Below are positions 25,178 through 31,919 of a stretch of DNA of 40,467 nucleotides, one piece after another. Source of the DNA: an uncultured Bacteroidota bacterium (GTDB lineage Bacteria > Bacteroidota > Bacteroidia > Flavobacteriales > UA16); assembly GCA_902535565.1 (NCBI GenBank), contig CACAUH010000003.1, forward strand, positions 1-40,467. The letters run 5' to 3'. Under the pieces are notes generated by a model. It made no database searches. It saw nothing but the letters and a program-made list of their open reading frames with translations, and had not been told where the DNA came from. A program made the position numbers and the translations under genes. Position 1 is the stretch's first letter. Each line of letters starts with the position of its first letter.

Positions 25178-25608
25178 AATACACGATTCACTACACTTTG
25201 AGGGCCGATGGCCCCGAGGGAGAAGTCATAGAGGCCACGGTTCCCGAAGAGCCCTTCACGTTTGAGGCTGGTGCCGATGAGATTCTAGAGGACCTAGAGG
25301 AAGCAGTCAAGGCCGCTGCCGTTGGTGATCAAATGGAGCTGCTTATCCCGGCAGACAAGGCATATGGCCCTGAAATGGAAGGCGCTTTTGTGACGCTGCC
25401 CAAGACGCAATTTGTGGATGAGGACGGAATGGACGAATCTGTCATGGCCGAGGGTGAAGTTGTGGTTATGCGCGATGAGTCGGGAGAGGAGCTGCACGGC
25501 GTGGTAATCGGTTTGACCGAAGAAGAGGTTGAGGTTGATTTTAACCATCCCCTCGCTGGAATTGACCTGCACTTTTCGGTTCAGGTTATGGACTCGTCGG
25601 GGTCCTAA
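25174..25608 (+). CDS. SlyD-like FKBP-type peptidyl-prolyl isomerase
   Basis: A 144-residue acidic protein with the SlyD arrangement. The first half of an FKBP domain (about 1-70, ending DKAYGPEMEG) is interrupted by an inserted flap domain (about 70-120) containing TLPKTQFVDED. The FKBP fold closes with DFNHPLAGIDLHFSVQVMD. These enzymes catalyse prolyl cis-trans isomerisation and act as cytosolic chaperones. The Cys/His-rich metal-binding tail of enterobacterial SlyD is absent. It is translationally coupled to the DUF4837 gene by ATGA. Confidence 0.88.
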   Translation: MKYTIHYTLRADGPEGEVIEATVPEEPFTFEAGADEILEDLEEAVKAAAVGDQMELLIPADKAYGPEMEGAFVTLPKTQFVDEDGMDESVMAEGEVVVMRDESGEELHGVVIGLTEEEVEVDFNHPLAGIDLHFSVQVMDSSGS

Positions 25609-25675
25609 CTCGGCTGAAAACGGGCGATTGCCAGACATTGTGCAAGAGGCCATACCATCTCCCGTCGGGGTCGAT

Positions 25676-25683
25676 TAACTTCG
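25676..25683 (+). promoter_or_regulatory. -7-like element before ftsX
   Basis: TAACTTCG (one base off TAnnTTTG) lies 10 bases before the ftsX start, in the 85-base gap after the FKBP gene. No matching -33 TTG is seen. Confidence 0.35.
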
Positions 25684-25693
25684 GCGATTCTGC

Positions 25694-26563
25694 ATGCGTC
25701 AAATCCGACCTACCCGAAGCAAGGCCCACGGTTTTTCCGCGTTTTCCACCGCGTTGGGGGTGGGGCTGACCTTGGGCATTCTGGGCGCACTCATTGCGGG
25801 AGCGCTTGTGGTACAAGAGCTTCGGCGAAGCTGGTGGGCTTCGATGGCCGTTCAGGTCGTTTTGGAAGACGGGATTAATGGAGATCAGGCTGTAAAGAAG
25901 TGGATGGCTGAAGAGGCTGTGGCCCAAGCTGTATTTGTGGATGCCGATTTGGCTTCGGCTGAAATGGAGCGAGAACTGGGTGAGCCTTTCATGGACTTTT
26001 TGGGCACGTCTCCTTTGCCTGCTCTGGTGGAAATTCGGCTAGACCCAGAGTGGGTGGGGCGTTTTGGAACGCAGGGTCTGGCCGCCCTTGTTTCTCAATG
26101 GGAATCCCATGAAGGTGTCGTTCGTGTGGCCTATCCCCGAAGGGTTCTTGAGCGACTTGAGCGCGGGTTTTCGGATTGGACAGGCCCGTTGTCGTTGTTG
26201 TTGGTGGTGTTCATGGTTGTGGCTGTAGCGCAGATTTTCAATGTGGTGCGTCTGAGCGTGTTTGGCAGAAGGCAATTGATTCGAAGCATGGATTTGGTGG
26301 GTGCTCCACCGAGCAGGATCAGGCGCCCCTTTATTGCGGAGGCCATGGGGTATGGCTTGGTGGGTGCGATTTTGGCTTATGCAGCGGTTGTTGGTCTTCT
26401 CGGAATGTTGAAGCCTTATTTGTTCGTTTTGCAGGAATGGGGTGTCGAGCAACTTGCTTTTTTGCTTGTGCTGCAGGTGGCCATGGGCTTGCTCATGACG
26501 GGCCTGAGTGCGCGGTGGGCGGTGGCCCGATACTTGGGCGCGAGATTGGATAAGCTCGTTTGA
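25694..26563 (+). CDS. ftsX: Cell division permease-like protein FtsX
   Basis: A 289-residue protein with the FtsX topology. It has one N-terminal helix (LGVGLTLGILGALIAGALVV), a periplasmic domain of about 120 residues including LPALVEIRLDPEW, then three helices (LSLLLVVFMVVAVAQIF, GLVGAILAYAAVVGLLGML and the final LLVLQVAMGLLMTG). The conserved cytoplasmic segment VRLSVFGRRQLIRSMDLVGAPPSRIRRPF interacts with FtsE. FtsEX couples ATP hydrolysis in the cytoplasm to activation of periplasmic murein hydrolases at the septum. ftsE is not in this window. Order ftsX, DUF3098, uppP is typical of Bacteroidota. Confidence 0.93.
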   Translation: MRQIRPTRSKAHGFSAFSTALGVGLTLGILGALIAGALVVQELRRSWWASMAVQVVLEDGINGDQAVKKWMAEEAVAQAVFVDADLASAEMERELGEPFMDFLGTSPLPALVEIRLDPEWVGRFGTQGLAALVSQWESHEGVVRVAYPRRVLERLERGFSDWTGPLSLLLVVFMVVAVAQIFNVVRLSVFGRRQLIRSMDLVGAPPSRIRRPFIAEAMGYGLVGAILAYAAVVGLLGMLKPYLFVLQEWGVEQLAFLLVLQVAMGLLMTGLSARWAVARYLGARLDKLV

Positions 26564-26585
26564 CCTGTGGCCGCATTGCAGCGCT

Positions 26586-26593
26586 TATTTTCG
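26586..26593 (+). promoter_or_regulatory. -7-like element abutting the DUF3098 start
   Basis: TATTTTCG (one base off TAnnTTTG) ends 4 bases before the ATG at 26598. If active, the transcript would have essentially no 5' leader. Confidence 0.35.
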
Positions 26594-26597
26594 TGCC

Positions 26598-26864
26598 ATG
26601 AGCAGCCCATCTCCCGAATCCCAAGGCCGCAATGCGTTTCCTTTTGAGCGCAGGAATTACCTCTTCTTTTTTTTGGGCCTTTTTCTTCTGGCCGCCGGTT
26701 ACTTGCTCATGAGTGGTGGCGGGGTGGATGACCCCAATGAGTTTTCCGAGGCCATTTTCAGCGCCCGGCGAATTACCATAGCACCTTTAACGGTGTTGTT
26801 GGGGTACGGGGTCATTTTCTATAGCATTCTGAAGCGGTTCCCCGCCGAGTCGGAGAACGGCTAA
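26598..26864 (+). CDS. DUF3098 family small membrane protein
   Basis: An 88-residue protein: a polar N-terminus, then FPFERRNYLFFFLGLFLLAAGYLLMSGGGVDDPNEFSEAIFSAR-type DUF3098 architecture with two transmembrane helices (the second ITIAPLTVLLGYGVIFYSIL). The loop motif SGG with a DPNEF-like acidic patch is the family hallmark. Function is unknown; it is almost always found between ftsX and uppP in Bacteroidota. The frame continues upstream into ftsX, but the ATG at 26598 gives the family's length and sits directly behind a -7-like element. Confidence 0.87.
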   Translation: MSSPSPESQGRNAFPFERRNYLFFFLGLFLLAAGYLLMSGGGVDDPNEFSEAIFSARRITIAPLTVLLGYGVIFYSILKRFPAESENG

Positions 26865-26868
26865 TGCG

Positions 26869-27666
26869 ATGAGCGCACTGGAGGCCTTCCTACTGGGCCT
26901 GGTTCAGGGCTTGACAGAGTTTCTTCCGGTCAGCAGTTCGGGTCACTTGGAGTTGGCCAAGGCTGTTTTGGGTGTTGATGAGGGTGGTTTGGCGTTCAGC
27001 GTGGTGGTGCATGGCGCGACAGCTTTGAGTACCGTCGTGGTCTTTCGAAAGGACATTGCCAGCTTAGTTGTGGGTTTGTTTTCCTCTGGAGAAGAAGGGG
27101 TTGTGGCGCGCGGGTTTGTTGGATTGATTTTGCTGTCCATGGTGCCGGTTGGCGTTGTGGGCCTTTGGTTTAAGGACGACATCGAATCCCGCTTGGATGG
27201 GCACTTGGGCGCAGTGGGTGGCGCGTTAATGTTGACGGCATTTTTGCTGTTTTGGGCCCAGAGGAGAGGCCGAACTGGGGGCCGGGTGGGGGTGATGGAG
27301 GCGATTGTGATCGGCTGTGCTCAAGCCGTGGCTGTCCTGCCGGGGATCAGCAGAAGTGGGGCCACGATTTCCACTGCGCTCCTGTTGGGCGTGGACAGGG
27401 AAGAGGCTGCGCGGTTCAGTTTCCTCATGGTGCTTCCTCCGATTTTTGGCGCGACTTTGCTGGAGGTCAAGGACCTGATGGATCCGGCATTTCAAGGCGG
27501 ACAAGCGGCCCCGGTTCTTTCTTTGTGCATCGGTGCCTTCGCTGCGTTTGTTAGCGGTTGGTGGGCTTGCAGAACCATGATGGCATTGGTCAAGCGCAAT
27601 GGATTCAATGGATTTGCCGTTTACTGTGCGGTCGTGGGTCTGGCCACTCTCATTTTGAGTACATGA
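26869..27666 (+). CDS. uppP: Undecaprenyl-diphosphate phosphatase
   Basis: A 265-residue polytopic membrane enzyme (BacA/UppP) that dephosphorylates undecaprenyl diphosphate to recycle the lipid carrier for peptidoglycan and O-antigen synthesis. The first signature is intact (GLVQGLTEFLPVSSSGHL, with the catalytic Glu and Ser-rich loop), as is the second (PGISRSGATISTALLLG, with the catalytic Arg). At least seven hydrophobic helices are seen. It begins 4 bases after DUF3098, and its stop overlaps the next start in an ATGA. Confidence 0.96.
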   Translation: MSALEAFLLGLVQGLTEFLPVSSSGHLELAKAVLGVDEGGLAFSVVVHGATALSTVVVFRKDIASLVVGLFSSGEEGVVARGFVGLILLSMVPVGVVGLWFKDDIESRLDGHLGAVGGALMLTAFLLFWAQRRGRTGGRVGVMEAIVIGCAQAVAVLPGISRSGATISTALLLGVDREEAARFSFLMVLPPIFGATLLEVKDLMDPAFQGGQAAPVLSLCIGAFAAFVSGWWACRTMMALVKRNGFNGFAVYCAVVGLATLILST

Positions 27667-28208
27667 CAAAACAGCTCTTTTCACCCCCCTTGTTTCTGGT
27701 TGCCGTTTTGCTGGTAACGTCATGCAACCCCACCGTTCAATTTGAGGAGCCGATGCCTCCGGGCAGATTCAACCTGCCCAATATCCCCCGCGCTTTTCGC
27801 GGTGAGATTGTGGATGGTGGCGAGGTAACACGCATTGGAAAGGATTCGATTTGGATGGACGATGAGGTCATGGTCAACGGCCAAGATTTTCTTTTGCGGC
27901 GCATGGCGGGGCACCTTGTGATGAGCCAACCTGTTGCTGAAACTGGACACTGGGAGGTGTTTGTCGTGAAGCGGGAAGGCGATCAGTTTCGTTTGGGATA
28001 TTTCAATGACGACAAGCGCACGCTCAGAAGGATGACCACCTTGCTCGAAGTGCCCTTTGAGAAGGCGCGATCAGAGGGAACACCCGGCTATGGATATGTG
28101 CTGTTGAGCCCGTCTTCCAACGAATTCAAGGCCATCTTGAAACAAGGGCTGTACGAGGCAGGGGAAGAGACGGTGCCAGTGCCGCGGGGCGGGGTTGTCA
28201 AACCATAA
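27663..28208 (+). CDS. Lipoprotein of unknown function
   Basis: A 181-residue protein with a lipoprotein signal (LFLVAVLLVTSC, lipobox VTSC). After the Cys come NPTVQFEEPMPPGRFNLPNIPRAFRG-like residues, then mixed strand and loop segments (DGGEVTRIGKDSIWMDDEV, FVVKREGDQFRLGYF). I do not recognise the family. The start overlaps the uppP stop in an ATGA, so the two are probably translated together; an upstream frame extension lies inside uppP and is not used. The 3' end overlaps the convergent superoxide dismutase gene by 11 bases. In flavobacteria known to me truB often follows uppP, so this placement may be lineage-specific. Confidence 0.8.
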   Translation: MTKQLFSPPLFLVAVLLVTSCNPTVQFEEPMPPGRFNLPNIPRAFRGEIVDGGEVTRIGKDSIWMDDEVMVNGQDFLLRRMAGHLVMSQPVAETGHWEVFVVKREGDQFRLGYFNDDKRTLRRMTTLLEVPFEKARSEGTPGYGYVLLSPSSNEFKAILKQGLYEAGEETVPVPRGGVVKP

Positions 28209-28944
28209 GGCGGGACACCTCTGACCAGTTGATGCGGCCCAATAGTGCAGACACGTAGTCTGTGCGCCTGTTCTGGTAGTTCAAGTAGTAGGCGTGTTCC
28301 CAGATGTCGATGCCGAGAATGGGCCGCCCTTGAATGTCTGCACTCACGATGCCCTTCATCAAAGGGTTGTCTTGGTTTGGTGTGGCGCACACAAAGAGCC
28401 GGTCGGGCTCTTGTTCGTCTTGTACCAACCAAGCCCAGCCCGAACCGAATTGCTTACCAGCGGCAGCAGACAAGGAGGCGAGCAGCGTGTCGAGGCTTCC
28501 GAATGAGGATTGGATCCGGTTGGCCAACACCCCTTCAGGAGCGGACGTTCCTGAGGCCGGCGTCAAGACGTTCCAAAAGAGGGCGTGGTTGAAGTGCCCG
28601 CCCCCATTGTTTCTCAAGGCAAGGTCCTGGCTTCCTATTGCGCCCAGAATGTCTTCGAGGGTCTTGCCGTTCAGGGGGTGGTTTTCCAGGGCAGCATTGA
28701 GTTTTCTCACATAACCCGCATGGTGTCGTTCGTGATGAATCTGCATGGTCATGCGGTCCACAGCGGGCTCCAATGCGTCATGAGAAAACCCCAATGCGGG
28801 CAAGGTGAAACCGGTGAACGGTGCGGGCGTTTCGGTGCTTGACTCCGGTGTAGACCCACACCCGACCAAGCTGGATACAAGAGGCGCTGCGACGAGCCCT
28901 GCTCCAGCAACGCTTGTCAGTTTGATAAAGGTGCGTTTGTCCAT
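28198..28944 (-). CDS. Exported Mn/Fe superoxide dismutase with lipoprotein-type leader
   Basis: The catalytic part (about 200 residues) is a full Mn/Fe superoxide dismutase. Metal ligands are visible in MQIHHERHHAGYV, GGGHFNHALFW and DIWEHAYY (Asp and His). NNGGGH and NQDNPLM resemble the manganese enzymes, as does FGSGWAWLV. Unusually for this family, an N-terminal leader precedes it: DKRTFIKLTSVAGAGLVAAPLVSSLVGC, a Tat-like KR signal ending in a lipobox (LVGC). The protein is therefore probably exported and lipid-anchored, removing superoxide outside the cytoplasm. An ATG at 28986 would add 14 residues, but the signal fits the ATG at 28944. It is divergent from the AsmA-like gene. Confidence 0.9.
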   Translation of the reverse strand: MDKRTFIKLTSVAGAGLVAAPLVSSLVGCGSTPESSTETPAPFTGFTLPALGFSHDALEPAVDRMTMQIHHERHHAGYVRKLNAALENHPLNGKTLEDILGAIGSQDLALRNNGGGHFNHALFWNVLTPASGTSAPEGVLANRIQSSFGSLDTLLASLSAAAGKQFGSGWAWLVQDEQEPDRLFVCATPNQDNPLMKGIVSADIQGRPILGIDIWEHAYYLNYQNRRTDYVSALLGRINWSEVSRLMV

Positions 28945-29069
28945 GGTTCCGGTTTCAAAGGAGGAAAATTCCTTCATGTCCTTCATAATTCAACCCTCAT
29001 CGTTGGCGTTGGTTCAACCACACCCTGTGGAAGGGCCGCGGAGCCGCGGATATTTGTGGGCATTGTGCT

Positions 29070-31667
29070 ATGGAGGAAACGCAACCGATCATATCGATGA
29101 AGGGCCCGGCAGAGCCAAAGCCGGTTCGGCGTCGATTGGTGTGGTTTGGTCTGGGTTTTGGCTTTCTGCTGTTGGCGTTTTCCGCTTGGGTAGCGTGGCA
29201 GGCGCGGGGGCTGGAGGCCCGGGTCGTTGAGGCTGTGCGGCCGCTTTTGGCTTCTGATGTGGCCATTGGTGAAGTGTCCCTTTCTTTTTGGTCGGTTTGG
29301 CCTGATGTGGAGGTGGTTTTGGAAGATGTGCGCATTGAAGATGCGTTGCAACGGGACCATGACTTCTTGGCGCTTGATGAGGTTGGGTTTAGAATGGCCT
29401 GTTTGCCTTTGCTTGAGAACCGATTGGAGGTCAAGGCGTTGCGTTTGCAGGGGGGCAATGTGAGCTTGAAGCGCACGAATGCCGGGGAAGAGAACTGGCG
29501 GTTTTGGCACCTTTCCGATACAGGCGCTGATGGTATAGAAGCCTGGAAAGTCGAGGGGATAGAGGTTCGGGATGTGGAGGTGGTTGGCGAATGGAACGGG
29601 ACAGATGAGCGGGTGGCTTGGTCGGGACTTGTGGTTGCTTCGGATTTGGCGCTGATGTCGGAAGAGGGGGGGCTGTCGGCCAGCGGCCATTTGGAGGCCG
29701 AAAAGGTGGATTTGCAGACGGGAAGTGACCAATGGCTTGAGGACAGGGCGATGCGTTGTGACTTGGATTTAAGGGCCGCAGGTGAAAGGGTGGATTTGGT
29801 GGTGGCCGATGGGCACATAGGCCGAGGAAATTGGGATGTGGCCTTGGTGGGCGCTTTGTCTTCGGCCCCTGGGGATTTCCGGATTGCCTTGTCTTCAGAT
29901 CGGTTTGCCATTGGGGCAGCCGAGGCGAGTTTGCCTCCAGCGGTGTTTCGTGTGTTGAAGCCGACGCTTTCTGGGCTGGGCGGAGCAGTTCAAGTTGAAT
30001 TGAGCGTAGGAGGGCCTGTTGGTCGGGGCCACTGGGGTGGTCCAAACGTGCCTGAGTGGGACGAAGGTTGGGCTTTGAGGCTTGGACAGAAGGGGACGAC
30101 GTGGACCGAGGGGTCCAAGCAAGCGCGTTGGACTTCGGGTGTTGTGGAGGTGTTCAGCAAGCCAACAGGATGGAAGGCTCAGGGCCGTTCTGTTGGCGTG
30201 GGTGTTGCCGGAGGTGAATTTCAAGGCGACGTGAAAGTGGAGGAAGACCGCGATGCGCTGCTTGTGGAGGTCGACGGGCGCGGTGTCTTTAGGCCCAATG
30301 GGATTTGGGCGTGGTCTGGATTGTCGTCGGTTGATTCTTTGAAAGGGGGGGCGGTAAGTGACGAGGGAAAAGTGGATGTGAGGGGAGGGGTGAACCTGTT
30401 GATTCACGAAGGCAAAGCAGTTAAGTGGGATGTTGCCCCAGGTACAAGCGCAACGTTGTCGGGACTTTTCGTGGTGCGGGAGGGGAAGGCGATTTCCTTG
30501 GAGACGGCAGAAGGGGTGGTGGTGGACGATGGCCAATGGAATGTTCAGTTGGGGGACGTCAGTTTGCCTGGACTGGCGGGCCGTGCCCAAGCCAGTTGGG
30601 CCAATGGTGCCGGCCGTGTGAACGTGGACTTGGATCAACTGGATGTTGATGAGGTGCTGTCTTTGGCGGACGACGTCAAGGGCGGTGCAGGCATGCGAGG
30701 CGGTGGCGTGGAAGGGCCGTGGAGGCTGGAGGTCAACTGCGGCCCGGTTTCTCAAGGACCTCTTGAGTTTGAGCGTCTGTCCATGTCGGGAACATGGGCA
30801 GATGGGGCTCTCGATGTTGGCGCTTTGGACGCGGTTGGTTTGGATGGCCGGGTGGAGGCAACAGGCAGGGTTGACATGACTGCGGCATCTTTTGATGGCC
30901 GATTGGTGGACGCTGACTTTGCTCAGGTTCTCGAGGGAACCTCCGGATTGGGCCAGGACATTTTACTTGCCCGGCATGTGCGCGGAAGGGTGTGGGCGGA
31001 AGGCCAAGTGTCTCATGTGTTTGGTCGAACGGAATCTGCGCCTTGGGATGCGGATGTTCAGGTGCGTTTGGAGAAGGCAGAATTGATTGGATTTGAGTTG
31101 TTGCAAGAGATTCCGGACGTGCTCGAGTCGGAGCGCAAATACCGTTTGATAGCAGACGCTCAAGACTTGAGGCGGCGCCTGAACAGGGTCCGTTTTGAGC
31201 CTCTGGATGTTCGGGTTCAGCTGGACAGGGGCATGATCAACTTGGATCCGGTGGAGATTGGTTCGGACGCGCTGGATGTTGGTGTGAAGGGCTGGTACAG
31301 AATGGGCGGCCCGATGGACTTTACCTTGGATTTTGCCCTTCGGGACCTGAAGTCGGAGGGGGGGGAGTTCGGTACAATTGAGGAGGATGGCTTGGGACAC
31401 CGGTTCTTTCTCGCCATGCGAGGTACCCTTGAAAATCCTGAGTTCGGTTACGATCGCAATGCGCATCAGTCGCACAGGAAGGAGGAGCGTCAAGGGGCGT
31501 GGGACCGATTGCGGGGTGCGATTCAAGGCGATTCGAGCCGCGGCCTCGAAAATTCAACGGAAATCCAGGCCGTTCCACTGGACTCGGTTGAACTGGATAC
31601 AGTCTCCCTCCCGGTGCAAGCGATTGATAATCCGGTGTTTGCAGACGACGACGACGACGATTTTTGA
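29070..31667 (+). CDS. AsmA-like large envelope protein
   Basis: An 865-residue protein with a short basic cytoplasmic N-terminus, one transmembrane helix (LVWFGLGFGFLLLAFSAWVAW) and a very long periplasmic part. The region after the helix (VAIGEVSLSFWSVWPDVEVVLEDVRIED) is typical of AsmA-family proteins, and the C-terminal domain (LDVGVKGWYRMGGPMDFTLDFALRDL) matches the AsmA_2-like C-terminal region. Much of the middle is repetitive beta-strand sequence, consistent with the long hydrophobic groove proposed for phospholipid transport between membranes. The protein ends in six Asp and a Phe. A second start at 29097 is possible. The coding strand is very G- and T-rich, which produces long spurious reading frames on the other strand. 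Confidence 0.82.
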   Translation: MEETQPIISMKGPAEPKPVRRRLVWFGLGFGFLLLAFSAWVAWQARGLEARVVEAVRPLLASDVAIGEVSLSFWSVWPDVEVVLEDVRIEDALQRDHDFLALDEVGFRMACLPLLENRLEVKALRLQGGNVSLKRTNAGEENWRFWHLSDTGADGIEAWKVEGIEVRDVEVVGEWNGTDERVAWSGLVVASDLALMSEEGGLSASGHLEAEKVDLQTGSDQWLEDRAMRCDLDLRAAGERVDLVVADGHIGRGNWDVALVGALSSAPGDFRIALSSDRFAIGAAEASLPPAVFRVLKPTLSGLGGAVQVELSVGGPVGRGHWGGPNVPEWDEGWALRLGQKGTTWTEGSKQARWTSGVVEVFSKPTGWKAQGRSVGVGVAGGEFQGDVKVEEDRDALLVEVDGRGVFRPNGIWAWSGLSSVDSLKGGAVSDEGKVDVRGGVNLLIHEGKAVKWDVAPGTSATLSGLFVVREGKAISLETAEGVVVDDGQWNVQLGDVSLPGLAGRAQASWANGAGRVNVDLDQLDVDEVLSLADDVKGGAGMRGGGVEGPWRLEVNCGPVSQGPLEFERLSMSGTWADGALDVGALDAVGLDGRVEATGRVDMTAASFDGRLVDADFAQVLEGTSGLGQDILLARHVRGRVWAEGQVSHVFGRTESAPWDADVQVRLEKAELIGFELLQEIPDVLESERKYRLIADAQDLRRRLNRVRFEPLDVRVQLDRGMINLDPVEIGSDALDVGVKGWYRMGGPMDFTLDFALRDLKSEGGEFGTIEEDGLGHRFFLAMRGTLENPEFGYDRNAHQSHRKEERQGAWDRLRGAIQGDSSRGLENSTEIQAVPLDSVELDTVSLPVQAIDNPVFADDDDDDF

Positions 31668-31725
31668 ATTCAATCAAGACGAACGCAGGTTGTGAACCGA
31701 CAAACGTTAATATTTGGTATATTGC

Positions 31726-31826
31726 ACTCCTTCTTTGGCGGAATGAATCCCGTGGAAGGGCTTAACCAAATTGGCTTGTATCACTTCTTGCCGGGAAACG
31801 CCGACAGCATGTCGGCGTTTTTTTAT
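31726..31826 (+). ncRNA. Candidate small RNA or structured 3' leader/trailer ending in a terminator
   Basis: This stretch lacks a convincing gene. A 6-bp stem (31728-31733 with 31755-31760) encloses a second 3-bp stem (31739-31741 with 31750-31752), and a very strong terminator hairpin closes the segment. Upstream at 31718 is TATATTGC, like a TAnnTTTG element lacking one T. A transcript of roughly 100 bases is possible. Alternatively it is only the 3' end of the AsmA-like mRNA. I do not recognise a known RNA family. Confidence 0.3.
31796..31826 (+). terminator. Strong rho-independent terminator
   Basis: A perfect 11-bp stem (31796-31806 with 31810-31820) with a 3-base loop is followed by a run of seven T. 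It ends transcription from the AsmA-like gene or from a small RNA 129 bases beyond that gene's stop, and isolates the downstream kinase gene. Confidence 0.88.
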
Positions 31827-31919
31827 TTGACCAAGGGCCTCTGTAAATGGCCTTTGGAGCGCAGAACGGGGATTTCATACCAATTTCGTTCTGCGGACGT
31901 TTGTTTCGCGATGTAACCC

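Noticed and set aside
29034..29050. Repeated CCGCGG with AG between, before the AsmA-like gene, as an operator or terminator
   Set aside because: Short GC-rich inverted repeat with no T run and no known matching regulator; could be chance.
28997..30755. Several long minus-strand open frames (204-304 codons) opposite the AsmA-like gene
   Set aside because: Their Pro/Ser/Arg-rich translations follow from the G/T-rich coding strand of the AsmA gene; no start signal or domain is seen.
31692..31916. 74-codon frame from a GTG between the AsmA-like gene and the kinase
   Set aside because: It runs straight through a perfect terminator hairpin and T run and has no protein-like features; treated as a possible RNA instead.
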